From Daucus carota subsp. sativus (taxonomy: Eukaryota > Streptophyta > Magnoliopsida > Apiales > Apiaceae): a stretch of 64,000 bases of DNA. Shown here piece after piece: positions 13,367 to 24,192 of this stretch (position 1 is the stretch's first letter; every line of letters begins with the position of its first letter). Below the pieces are notes generated by a model. It had not been told where the DNA came from and ran no database searches. It saw only the letters and a program-made list of their open reading frames with translations. The DNA is taken from contig NC_030386.2 in the NCBI RefSeq assembly GCF_001625215.2, positions 24,522,545 to 24,586,544 on the forward strand. Direction: 5' to 3'. The position numbers and the translations under genes are program-made.

Positions 13367-13578
13367 CTCTCTCTATCCCACCAAATTCTTTGCATTACTT
13401 TTTAACACGCATTTTAAGACCTTTATAAAGTATATCTATATTATATATTTTTTTTTAAAAAAAAAATTCCTGAAAAAAAGTTTGGAGTTTAAGCTCTTAT
13501 TCAAAAAATTAAAACTTTACGAGAGTTTCGAAATTCGTGCAAACAGTATACGTAAACTTCCTTGAGGGACTGAGGGAG
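13367..13578. mobile_element. Diverged Stowaway-like MITE, 212 bp
   Basis: Left end CTCTCTCTATCCCACCAA, right end CTTGAGGGACTGAGGGAG, TA on both flanks. The inverted ends have several mismatches, so this copy is older than its neighbours. Confidence 0.75.
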
Positions 13579-14243
13579 TATATTTTAGTGATATATCAAA
13601 AAACCAAAACACAATGCCATATTTGATACAAGTCTTACGAATCACCCAAAATAGCATGCAAATTTTTCTCAGAAATGTTATCGAAACTCATAACAAGAAA
13701 CACAAAAATATCAAAACAAACACAATCTCAAAAAGACATAAATAGGAGAGAAGATGGAAGAGTGAAGATAACCAACAGTGATAAGAATGAAGGTTAAAGA
13801 GCGAAGAAATGGCGGTTAGAATCCTAATTTTAATTTTGTAAGTCAGACTCTCAAAATTGTAAATCCTCGATCATGATTTTATACTTAGTCAGAGGCTTGT
13901 ATTACATATAAAAATATCACTAAAGTCCGTTGGAATGACAGACTTTACTCAAAAGATATTTTAAAAAACAGATCATTTTAATTTTTGGAAAACCGTTTCT
14001 CAATTTTTACGAAAACATTTTATTATCAATCTTCAATGAAATCAATATATTATATTTTATAATCCAAATTATATCTATATAAAAAAATATCAAAATATAA
14101 TCCAATATCTGTATCAATTTTTTTTTCAAACACAACTTTGAGAACCGCTCCCAAATTATCAAGAAGAGGGTTACATGGTCATAATCTTGAAAACACGGAT
14201 GATAATAAAACATGATTGCTAAATGCAGTAATTTTTGGGTATT

Positions 14244-15112
14244 GCTAAATGCAGTAAAATTTTATTTTATGCAGTAATCACAAGTTATCTTACTAACCTT
14301 CTAATATCTTACTTGTCATTAAATATAAGACCTACTCCCTCCGTCCCTCCCATTTTATTACATTTTCCTTTTTGGGATGTCTCATCCAATTCTTTACATT
14401 TCAAAACTTACCCAATATAGTCAATAGGTCCCACCACTTCTTCACTTTTTTTTTCCTTTTCACATTACTTTTACTCCACTATCTTCTTTTTATACATTAA
14501 AAATCCATGGGTCCCACCACTTCACCCACTTTTCTTTCTCTTTTCCACTACTTTATACATATTTCTTAACCTCCGTGCCCAACCCAAACGATAAGAAATG
14601 GGAGGGACGGAGGGAGTAACTTTTAGCGCTGGTTGACCATGAATCTATTACACCTTTAACCAGGTTATGTACTCACGAGGCAGCCATATACGAGTATCTC
14701 ATTCTCTATGAGATATTTCAGTTGTTTTGAAAAGTTTTAGTGTTAAGGTCAAAATTTTAATACAAGAATATTTTATAAACTAATTACCCAATTTTTTATT
14801 ATTTATTTCTTTTAATTACAACAATTAATTTTTTAAGGTAAATCGCCGAGAACATGTGGAAATTGTAATAAAAGGAATTTTTACTTGTCTATTGTAACAT
14901 AAATTTTTTTATACGATAAATGTTGTCTTTACTTTTACGATAAATTTTTACTTTTACTATATTGTCTTTATTTTCTATGTTTTTTTGTTGTTGATTTTAT
15001 ATTTTCCGCCAGCGCTAAAAGTTAGGTGTTATATTTAATGACAGGTAAGATATTAGAAGGTCAGCAAAGTAATTTCTGATTACTGCACAAACTAAAATTT
15101 TACTGCATTTGC
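14244..15112. mobile_element. MITE with ~105-bp terminal inverted repeats, interrupted by a Stowaway MITE
   Basis: The right arm (15010-15112) is the inverted match of the left arm (14244-14334 plus 14619-14632). Both arms carry GCAGTAAAATTTTA, CTTCTAATATCTTAC, GTCATTAAATATAA and ACTTTTAGCGCTGG. The left arm is split by the element at 14335-14616; without it the core is about 585 bp. The centre (14633-15009) is AT-rich with no coding content. Superfamily not assigned because I could not define a target-site duplication. Confidence 0.8.
14335..14616. mobile_element. Stowaway-like MITE nested in a second MITE, 282 bp
   Basis: Ends CTCCCTCCGTCCCTCCCATT and ATGGGAGGGACGGAGGGAG, with TA at 14333-14334 and 14617-14618. 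The intact opposite arm of the host element shows the empty site, ACCTAACTTTTAG with a single TA, which proves insertion after the host. Confidence 0.93.
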
Positions 15113-15642
15113 AACCAGAATCCAGATGTCATCACAGCTTTAGTCCAGAAGCCCAATAAGTAATGGGCTCTTGTGCAAAATGTGGACGACACAAGCATTT
15201 TCCAAAGAAAATGTGGACGATAAAATTGAGTCAGGAAATCATCTTGTAAAATCTTCTCGGGCCCACTACTTCAATTCCGATTTTCAGTCTGAACGTTTTC
15301 TAAAACGTCATGGAATGCGTACAAGGCTGCCAACAAACAAACGATAAGAAGCATCTAGAAGAACATTTCTATCCATTCAAAATCTCCTCCAAAGAAGAGC
15401 AAAATTAACTAGAAGAAAAAAACGCGTTCGCTTTCAAAAAGAGGCAATATTATTCTGATTTTGACATTACGCTCCCAATTTTTATGATCAAAAGAAAAGA
15501 ACACAAACTTTCAATACAGCCTAAATAAATATCCGACGAGTTTGGTGGCTCATGTCAAAACACACAAGTCTGGTGGCTTCACATGAGTTTTTGTTTTTGT
15601 GTTTTTTAAACAAATTCAATAATTCAAATAAAATAATAAATT

Positions 15643-16206
15643 AACATAGGTATAATTTGTAATCTTATTTTTTGTTCACATTTTTTGGTTTGGTACTCAC
15701 TTTTTGGAACAAAAAGTCTACATATTTAAAAAAAATTATAATGATGTTAAAATTAAAATTAAAATTATAAATATACAATTTTGAATATCTCTTTTTAATA
15801 AGAACCTTCGTTTAACTCTTTTAAATTCTAACGTGTTCTATTTCAATATAAACGCGAACCATTGCATAACTTTTTCAAACTCTAATATGTTAAGATATGC
15901 GAAATATGAAAAAGATGATTGAAAATTAATTGAATAATAGATTATCACATATTAATAACAAAACAATATTTATATATTGATAATAAATTATGAAAACTAC
16001 ATTTTTGTGAGAAGATATAATCATTTTTTTGATTAAAATTCAATTTATTATTATTATTAATATAGTAATAAAATGATGTTAAAATTTAATATAATCATTC
16101 AATTTATTAATATTAATATAGTAATAAAATAATTTTAAAATTTAAATTAAAAACAATAAATTATGAATTATATACCCGCTCGTGTTTCGCACGGGTTAAA
16201 GGCCGG
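15643..16206 (+). mobile_element. Helitron copy A, 5'-truncated
   Basis: The body matches the Helitron at 42658-43481 (opposite strand): shared blocks include GGTATAATTTGTA, TTTTTTGGTTTGGTAC, TATAAATATACAATTTTGAATATCT and the 3' hairpin with GCACGGGTTAAAGGC. It ends CCGG instead of CTAG before T at 16207. The 5' TC end is not visible; similarity begins near 15643. Carries no gene. Confidence 0.72.
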
Positions 16207-16526
16207 TTAAAATAAAAAGCCAGTCCATTACATTTGCACAGACCACAAACCTATTTCACCTCGTCATTCAAAAAGCTAAGTTAATTTTGTTTCATATTCT
16301 TCTCCGTTAAAATTTTTGTACATATGTGAGATATAAAAAAATATATTTTATATATTACTTTTTAAGAAAATTTAATATTTATATTATTTTAAAAGAAATT
16401 TTCGAAAAATAACATACAAATGTATGTGTTTTCATCTGAAACTACATGTAAACTGCTCATTATTTTGGAATGGCAGAATATATTTTATCTATATATAATA
16501 TATATTAGTTTAACTTCTGACAGAAG

Positions 16527-16751
16527 GGAGAAAGCCAAATACGCCCTCTGAGTTTGAACTTTTTCCATCGACTTTTAAGAGTTTTGATCGCATACATAAT
16601 ATTGTTATTTTTAATTTTTTTTATGAATAAAAATATATTAATAATATTTTTATTCACAAAAAAATTTAAAAATAATAATTTTAGATGTGCGGTTAAAATT
16701 TCTAAAAATACGTGCAAAAAAGTCAAGAGTCTAATGTATCCGAAGGGAGTA
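16527..16751. repeat. Foldback (palindromic) MITE-like element
   Basis: The two halves are inverted matches around TGAATAAAAATATATTAATAATATTTTTATTCA at about 16622-16657, and the right edge has CCGAAGGGAGTATT, a diverged Stowaway-like end. The two short open frames on opposite strands here are products of the palindrome, not genes. Confidence 0.55.
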
Positions 16752-17186
16752 TTAATCTTATACAATGGTAATAATAAATAGCCATTAAATCCGTAATTGT
16801 AGGTATGATTGCGAAAATTAGGGATTGTGAAGTTCCAATTCAAGAATTAACAAACAAATTTGATGAATTAAAATTTTAGTCAATACAATTATAATCAGTA
16901 AAACATATTTTTTAAATTAATCAATATTTTTTAAAATTAAGCAATTTTTTATAAGTAAATTAATTTTTTAAAAATGACTTACGACAAAAAGGATATAAGA
17001 AATAAATAGACGGAACACCATATAATAAAATAATTTTTTCTCCCACAATCGCATTTTAATTAGACATCATCGAAATAAAAAATAATACTTTGTTGTTGTG
17101 GATAAAGGGCGGCGAGAAAAGCGTAAGAAAACAAAAAAACAAAAAAAAAACACGGAAGAGCGTGTGTGGCTATTGCATTCGCGGCT

Positions 17187-17196
17187 GCCTATATAT
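17187..17196 (+). promoter_or_regulatory. TATA box of glutaredoxin gene 1
   Basis: CTATATATAC lies about 75 bp before the start codon at 17270, a normal distance for a TATA box with a short leader. Confidence 0.55.
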
Positions 17197-17269
17197 ACGC
17201 ATTTTTCTGTCCATGACTGACATATAGCATCTCTGCTTCTGATTAGGGATTTTTTTGAGAAAAAGAAAA

Positions 17270-19008
17270 ATGGCATTGGTAAAGGCTCAGGAATTAGTTT
17301 CAGCCAATGGAGTCGTCGTCTTCAGGTCTCTCCCTCTCTCTCTCTCTCTCCCTCTCTCCCTCTCCCTCTCCCTCTCTCTCTCGTTCATTGTTGTTGATAA
17401 AATTTTATCGGTATGTTTAGAATGAAGCATCTGCAAGCATATGCCATATAGACATTCATATATGTATGCTCATGTTAATTAGTGATTACTGGATAAAATG
17501 TAATTGGAATAATTCAAATGAAATGGAAACTTGGATCTGAACTTATCCTGATTCAATTGTTTGATTAATATGATTATGCAGCAAAACTTACTGCTCGTAT
17601 TGCGCGTCGGTGAAGAAGTTGTTTAATGATCTTGGAGTCACTTACAAGCTCCTCGAGTTGGATGTTGAAAGTGAGTCCTCTCTTTTCACTACTACTCCCC
17701 CCTTGTTTTACTTCATTGAACTATTAATACACCATTAAAAGGAATACTTTCTATCATTTTTTTAAAAAAAATCTCAGCTCACACATGTGATATGTAATAT
17801 GTAGTTGTAATTTTGTGTTACATCATTAATCAGGTTTTTTAGCTGATTTATCTTCTGCAGTGTTAGATGTCATGGGTATTTTTGCGGGGTTTTCTTAGAG
17901 TTGGAAATTAGAATTTTAAGTTGCAAGTTTTTTGTTTGTTTGTTTTTTAATTTGTGATAGAGAGATTCGAACCTGCTAATTGTTTCGACCTTAATTTGAA
18001 GCCATACCAAACTCAGCCATCTCAAGTTCTTAAAAATGCCACATACAGTTTCTTCTTATATTCTGAAAAGTTCGGAGTACTCTATAGTTATAGTTAAGCA
18101 TTTCATTTTGTGATCATAAGTTACCAGGACTCGAGTATGGCTGCACGACACGGGCACGGATCATTATTTTTCTGAAAATTAGGATTCTCGGATGTGAGTC
18201 CAAAATCGGACACGGGTGCGGGGACTTGGCATATAAGCTTTGAAAATTTATATGTTCTTAATCCATTTTACATCTGAAAAAATATTTATGACTAGTGTGT
18301 TCGAATAATTAAACTTATGCACGTGATTATATGTCATATCCGTGTCATATAGTCAAAGGATAACATAGAAAGGTCAGATATGGACTTTACTCTTCACAAG
18401 CAAGTTGTTGTAAGTCCTTTTATATCATTCTGATCTTAAGTGGTACAAGATGAAGTGTCCGGTTTCAATATGAAGGATCCGATTCAGATCCCGTACCCAC
18501 ACCCATGTCATGTCCGGTCGACATGGGTATAAGGCCAAAATCAAAGAGTCCGGGAGACAGAGTTGTAATCACTGGGAAAATATAATTGTTTATTTCTTTA
18601 TCTTTTAGTGCTCAACATTTTAAAGTATATACTTGTCATTTGTCAACCATCCGTTAGTAGAGCATTTTAAAATATTTTTGTATACTAAAATAAACTGCAT
18701 GACTACACTTTAATTAAGGTGACGGAAGTGAAATTCAAGCAGCACTAGCAGAATGGACTAAACAGAGGACTGTGCCAAATGTATTCATTGGAGGGAAGCA
18801 TATTGGTGGCAGTGATTGTATGTTTCAATTACTCAAAACATGCCTATATTACAACATAATCACTTTGTAATAATTTTCTATATTGCTTATATGTTCATTT
18901 ATTATTTCTTTTTGTGTTCTTGCAGCTGTATTTGCGTTGCGCAAGAGTGAGAAACTTATTCCATTGCTGACTGAAGCTAAAGCTCTTTCTGTTTCCAGTA
19001 GTTCTTGA
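17270..19008 (+). CDS. Class I glutaredoxin with CSYC active site (108 aa), tandem copy 1
   Basis: Small thiol-disulfide oxidoreductase that uses glutathione. Exons 17270-17325, 17582-17670, 18719-18817 and 18926-19008 join in frame (327 nt). The active site is TYCSYC (Cys23, Cys26); the glutathione-binding TVP is at 66-68; the GG pair before Ser80 is also present. It most resembles cytosolic GrxC2/GrxC1-type proteins (no transit peptide), but the usual P of CPYC is S and the Cys after GG (GGCD in copy 2) is Ser80 (GGSDS). The fourth exon ends SVSSSS. Intron 1 starts with a long CT-rich microsatellite; intron 2 (about 1.05 kb) is longer than in copy 2 (603 bp) and seems to hold an inserted repeat at about 18122-18565. 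Paralogue at 24193-25313. Confidence 0.93.
17326..17382. repeat. CT/CCCTCT microsatellite at the start of glutaredoxin-1 intron 1
   Basis: Runs of TCTC interrupted by CC directly after the splice donor. Copy 2 lacks it at the same place, so it expanded after the duplication. Confidence 0.85.
18122..18565. repeat. Probable inserted repeat in glutaredoxin-1 intron 2
   Basis: This GC-richer block, with repeated words such as GGACACGGGT, CGACACGGGCACGG and CATGTCCGG, has no counterpart in the matching intron of copy 2 and accounts for most of the length difference. Type not assigned. Confidence 0.4.
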
Positions 19009-19259
19009 TTCTGAGGTGCTATGTTGAGCTTTGGGGATACAGTACTATAAAATAAATAAATAACAGTTGGATGTAATGTATTCAGTCGTTTAACAATGAT
19101 GTTATGTATCAGTAGGGAATGCTACTATTGTGAACTTGATGTATGAATGGTGATTTGATTAATATTATGAAGTTGCCGTAATTTTTTCATCATTTTTAAT
19201 AAATATTTTGTTATATATCCCAATGAGTTATATTTATTTCTAAATCATTGATTAGATCT

Positions 19260-21145
19260 AAACACTGATGAAAAGATGTGTAGGCTCTTCTAGATCAATA
19301 CCCTCCATTGTAAAATTTGGTTGAGATTCAATTTGTTTGGCAGCAGTGACCTGAAAAGTGATTCATAGGGATAGTAGTGTTCTGAATGAAATCAGAATCT
19401 AAAAATCATATTTATATACAAATTTAAAAGTCTTGCTCAAACACACGCACAAATCGTGAGCTTGAGATGGTGATCCTAAATTTGATCATTCGAGGTTAAG
19501 GACAATAGGTATGCCTTTAGCCAAGGTTCTTACTTGGCAGATGACCAATAAAGCAGTTTTTGCATTTAGGACCAAGGTTTTCAGAGGTTCTTACTTACCA
19601 GATGACCGATGAAGCAGTTGTGGTGGTTTTTACTACCCAGCTGACTAATAAAGCAGCTGCTGCATTTAGGACCCGATTGAATTTGTGATAATGCTGCTAG
19701 AATATGCTTGGTAGGTTCGGTTTGTGTAGCTGGAAACTGCAATTATAACAAGTAGCCTTCTTTTTCCTTGGATTTCAACTGGCCTTCTTTTAGTTAATTT
19801 TTTTTGTCAATATAAGCTTTTGACCTCAAGCTTTCTTTTCCGGTTTTCCCTCTCGTGTGTGCCCGTTAGATTCCTTCGTAACCATTATACTGATACAGCG
19901 TATGAAAACCATTGTAGAATTACATGTTACACAAATCCTAACAACGTAATATGAATTGAATTAAGCATCTCAGACCAGATGATGAGGCCGATAGACAAAA
20001 CTGGTCACTGATGAATTGGATAAGTTATCTATCCCCACTCTTCCATTTTCAATTTCTACAGGTAACTTTGGGATATCTTTTTCAGCTAGTTACAAACAAA
20101 AAATCAGTGTCAATGATGCCAGCCTTATTGCTGAGTAATATTAATGGCAGGTCAAATCTATAGTGCTAGTTCTCATGAGTTGACTCGAGTTTTGACCACT
20201 AAGAACTACAAATTAGCCATGGTTAATTATCAATTAGGTCACCATTTTACACTAGAAAATATCAAGTGGATCACTCGGAAAGTTTTGGTCTCATTTGAGT
20301 CACTAAAGTCATAAAAAAATATTAAATGGATACCTCTAATATCTTTTCGAGAAGTAAATTTTATTTTTCATTGAGTTTCACACATTTTTCTTAGCTGTTA
20401 ATATAATCAAATGAAAGGTTATGATTTCTAGTATTTATGATAATATATTCAGATTTTAAGAAATTTATTTACTATTTATTTTTGATTTTACAATTATTTT
20501 ATTTAATTTATATCAAATAAATAATAAATAAATTTCTTAAAATCTAAATATCTTATGATAAATAGTAGAATTCATAGCTTTTCATTTGATTATACTAACA
20601 GCCAAAAAAAATGTGTGGAACTCAATGAAAAATAAAGTTTACTTCTCGAAAAGATATTATAGGTATCCATTTGATATTTTTTATGACTTTAGTGATTCAA
20701 ATGAGACCAAAAATTTCTGAGTGGTCCACTTGATATTTTCTAGTGTAAAAAGTGACCTAGTTGATAATTAACTCAAATTAGCCTAACAGCTTGAAAATTA
20801 CGAAACAAATGCATGGTGCTGTTCAAAGGAATAATAATTAGTAATGATCTGGTATCGTTCCACTTGCATATGTTTTACTATTGCTAGTTCATGGGTTGGC
20901 ATAGAAGAGTACTCATTTATGCAATAGAAAACTATGTAATTAATGAAATTTAAGCATTTACTACTTTACATTGAACTGCAGCTTAAATATGTATCTGCAA
21001 TCACTCCTCTTCGTATCTCAGCATTATGATCTGCGCCATTGCCTTTCAAGTCTCCAACAGTATAATGATGGATACCAAATTTTAAAATGGATGGTTAGGC
21101 TTACACATTAGACCTTATTAAAGATAAATATATGTATGCAGAATG
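19260..21145 (-). pseudogene. Decayed duplicate of the 3' half of the anthranilate phosphoribosyltransferase gene
   Basis: On the minus strand, 20985-21090 is a diverged copy of PAT1 exon 8 (26602-26720), with a deletion of about 30 bp: shared words ATCTGCAATC, TCAGCATTAT and AGTCTCCAACAG. 19480-19680 matches exon 9 (26136-26270): GCCAAGGTTCTTAC, GACCAATAAAGCAG, GCATTTAGGACC. The order and the spacing side are the same as in the intact gene. The exon 9 part is itself repeated about three times (near 19515, 19580 and 19625). Frames are broken and no full reading frame survives. The match continues into the DNA after the glutaredoxin stop codons, so glutaredoxin and this fragment were duplicated as one segment. 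Confidence 0.8.
20219..20774. mobile_element. Mutator-like foldback MITE, 556 bp, 9-bp target-site duplication
   Basis: Two arms of about 250 bp are inverted matches (GTTAATTATCAA, TAGGTCAC, CTAGAAAATATCAAGTGG, AGAAGTAAA) around an AT-rich centre near 20480-20500. AAATTAGCC stands directly outside both ends (20210-20218 and 20775-20783). A 9-bp duplication points to the Mutator superfamily. Sits inside the decayed PAT1 copy. Confidence 0.88.
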
Positions 21146-21343
21146 AAAGAAAATGAAACTTTGTGATAGGCATTGCTATCAATCTGATATAGTTTACTTA
21201 GCTCGAGGCAATCAAAATCTGATGGTTGTATTTATTCAAGCATGAAACTGTAAACTAACCAGTCCAGAGACCCTCTGAACGACTGAACCAAAAAGCTCCT
21301 GGTGCCTCTTTCCGTTCAAGCTTATTTTAATAAGAAGGTAATT

Positions 21344-21480
21344 TTATCTCAACATGAACAAGCTTTGATGCAGCTTCCAGAGATCTCTTTCGGTTATCTC
21401 CCATCTTCCACATATAACCAGAGCTTTGTCTTTCGAGCAGGCACATAACAAGATGAGATATGTAACAGTGTGACATGCAT
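21344..21480 (-). pseudogene. Fragment of PNP2 exon 4
   Basis: This stretch matches PNP2 exon 4 (10896-11021) and a few flanking intron bases: shared plus-strand words include CAAGCTT, GCAGCTTC, AGATCTCTTTC, AGCTTTGTCTTT and GCAGGC. Minus-strand translation still reads CSKDKAL and EITERDL, then loses frame. It has no neighbouring PNP2 exons, so it is an isolated fragment about 10 kb from the parent gene. Confidence 0.8.
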
Positions 21481-21515
21481 CTAGAATTTTAAGATATTTA
21501 CTAATATATCTAAAA

Positions 21516-23972
21516 CTAGGTGTATAACCCGCGCTTCGCGCGGTTTTTGAAAATTTTATGAAGTAGAAAAATATCATGAATCTCTTCTCTAATTCAAAAT
21601 TACGATAATCGAGCCAATTGTTGACACCATTTTTTTTTTACCACCGTCTTGAAGGGACAAAAGAAAGATCTTATTGTATTTGTATAAATATGTGACCTTG
21701 TTTCATGATCAATTTATTGTGACCCTAACACTTTTATAATCAATAATAAGTTTATTGGATCCTTTTACATTTCTTTAAAATTGTTAAATGTTACAACTTT
21801 GTCTCTTTTTTTTCTCCCAAAGAACCAAGTTATATCAAAAATTTATACACATATTCTTTATCATATTACTTGCATAATATTATGTAAAATTTTCCCACAC
21901 AAATCATTTTTTCTTGTACCCCTATTTTTTTGGGTAGAGAAGTAGTTACTTTTTAATATATCTTTTTCCTTTTTTAGCACTGCATAAGTTTATTATTTTT
22001 TTAGTTACCAAATCATTTTGACCATCATAGTATTTTACTAATAATATTTTTTTTTGGTGGAGAGTTAGAATCTTTTCAATATATATTTATTTTGAACTTT
22101 TGTAACATTGCACAAGTTTATTTTTTTTTTGGTTATCATATCATTTTGGCCAAAATAGTTTTCTATTAATAATAAATTTTTTGGGCTAACATATTTATAT
22201 TTCTGTAATCATTAATCTTTTTTGTTTGGATATTAAATTTACATAATTATTATTTACAAATCTTAGTAAATCTAAGAATATCACCCTTTTTTTTCTCTCA
22301 AAGGACAAAGTCTCATTAATTTCCTAGGCTGATAAACGGCAGAATGCCTAGCCCATTCATTTTTTAAAGAAAAATCAAGTAACCAAACATGCAGTCAACT
22401 TTAGAAGAGCCACAATGCAGAAGGCAAGGGAAATTGTCAATTGGAAAACATCAGTCACATGGTAAAAATAAAAGGAGAAGCCAGGTTCTCATTACATATG
22501 CCTTGTTTTATGGCATGCATGAGTCATAAAAAGTTGGCACTATAACATGGATGAAGCTAATAAGGCCTTAAGTGCTGTGCAAGGTCTGACTCTAAGAAGC
22601 AACCTGAGATCAGGTGCGAGCTTTCTCTTACGCCCATGAATCTCTCGATCTGTCATCAACAATATTATACTTGTTTTGTGACAACTTGAACACATATTCC
22701 TTGCTCATCAGCGACTGCAGTTCTGCTGGAGCAGAGTTGTCACCTGGGGGCATTTTGTTAAGCAGCTTCTTGTCAACCAAATTTCTACAACTCCAGCAGC
22801 ATCATATCCTGGAACATGATGCGACCATGCATGATTTAATTATATAACTATAACCACATATAAAAACTATAACAATTACAGTAGAACACTTTAGAGTGAT
22901 AAAAAGATTCAAGTGGAGACATAAAGGCAGTTCATGAGTTTGTTCTTTGTATGCTACAGTAACGGCAGCTAAGCTTATTTATATACATTATTCTAATGAA
23001 CTTTACAGATGCATAATTATAAACCAGAGAATGTTTTGATTCTAAAAATCTGCTGCTATGCTCTCCAGATAAATCAAAAACAGATAACTGCCCACGATCA
23101 TGATCATATAACACAAATCAACCCTGAAAATTAGCAAAAGTATATACGTGATTTGCTAGCGTGGAGATGAATAACATACATACCTGCTTTGATCCTCTAG
23201 CTGAATCCGTCATTTGATCCAGAGTCTCTTCACAATCTTTTCCCTTTCAATTCCTTTTGCTTAACAATAAATTCTATTCCCATTCCTGAAAAACAGAGAA
23301 ACAATAGGTTTGCAAACATCAATATCAAAAACCTTTTTACAAACTTTTTAAAACAACTGCAATTTCTACTTAGACCTCCTCTCCATAATAAGCTGAAACT
23401 AAGAACTCAAAATTTCTTCTAGACCAGCAGAGTGCCAAAGCCTCAAATCACTTCTAATCTACAGCACAAGAACAGTATGATTACCGTATAAAATAAAATA
23501 TAGAAAAAATCGTCCAAAGCTAATTCAAATCTTCATAGAGGCACTCTATCAAACGGTTCTGGTGCAATCGTCGAAAGCTAAAGCACAGGCGTTACCGACG
23601 TAGAATCCGAAGTGAGGAGATCCATCAGTATCGTCCCGAAGAGCCCTGCTCGACCAACCCGAAGAGTCCCGCTCGATCAATCAACATACAAAGTAAAATA
23701 GTTATCAGGGAAGGCCATTTATAAGAAAATCTCCGAGTAGGCACAGAGGCTTCAGTTACGAACCGGATAAATGAAGTGTCTGTCCAAGTCCCAGACTGAA
23801 CATAACTGCTAGGCAAGCGGAGAGACAGAAGGAGGCAGAAGGGTTGATCATAAACATAATATAAAAAAAATAGTCAGGAGCGCAGAGAGCAGAGATTGTG
23901 ATTGAAGAAGCATGAGAAGCGCCACGTAGGCCGCCCGAGATTTTACTTTATATAGGTATATATAGATATAGA
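21516..23972 (-). mobile_element. Non-autonomous Helitron C, ~2.46 kb
   Basis: On the minus strand the 3' end is a perfect hairpin CCGCGC-GAA-GCGCGG followed by GGTTATACACCTAG and then T (21515). The 5' end is A|TCTATATCTATATATACC at 23972, followed by TATATAAAG. Together these match the Helitron pattern: 5' TC, 3' hairpin plus CTRR, insertion between A and T. Inside are an RPA-like coding remnant (22628-22772), a short leader-like exon (23184-23213) and two tandem copies of an AT-rich block of about 125 bp at 21920-22170. No Rep/helicase coding seen, so it is non-autonomous. Confidence 0.85.
22628..22772 (-). pseudogene. Replication protein A (OB-fold)-like coding remnant inside Helitron C
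   Basis: The minus-strand frame reads KKLLNKMPPGDNSAPAELQS followed by LMSKEYVFKL and a TAA stop at 22628-22630. This resembles RPA70-type DNA-binding subunits, which plant Helitrons often carry. Recognition is from memory and rests on a short piece. A candidate upstream exon at 23184-23213 encodes MTDSARGSKQ and is followed by a GTATG donor. Confidence 0.5.
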
Positions 23973-24192
23973 TGGTTTTATACACTAGTCAATGCTGAAT
24001 TAATTACGATGAAAGCAGTTATCATTTTTATTATGTAATTATTTTCTTATTAAAAATGAACAACAAAAACCAATAACATAAATAAATAAGAGAATTCTTC
24101 ACAGCACAAACGTAACAAACAGCACCTCTAGCGTGTGTGCCTAAACAAAATAGCTTCATACATCCGTGACAGGGTTTTTTGAGACGGAAAAA

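Noticed and set aside
16505..16843. Facing open frames of 112 and 75 codons
   Set aside because: Both arise from the palindrome at 16527-16751; the similar Phe/Ile/Asn-rich sequences mirror each other.
22614..22847. Plus-strand open frame of 77 codons
   Set aside because: Antisense to the RPA-like remnant in Helitron C.
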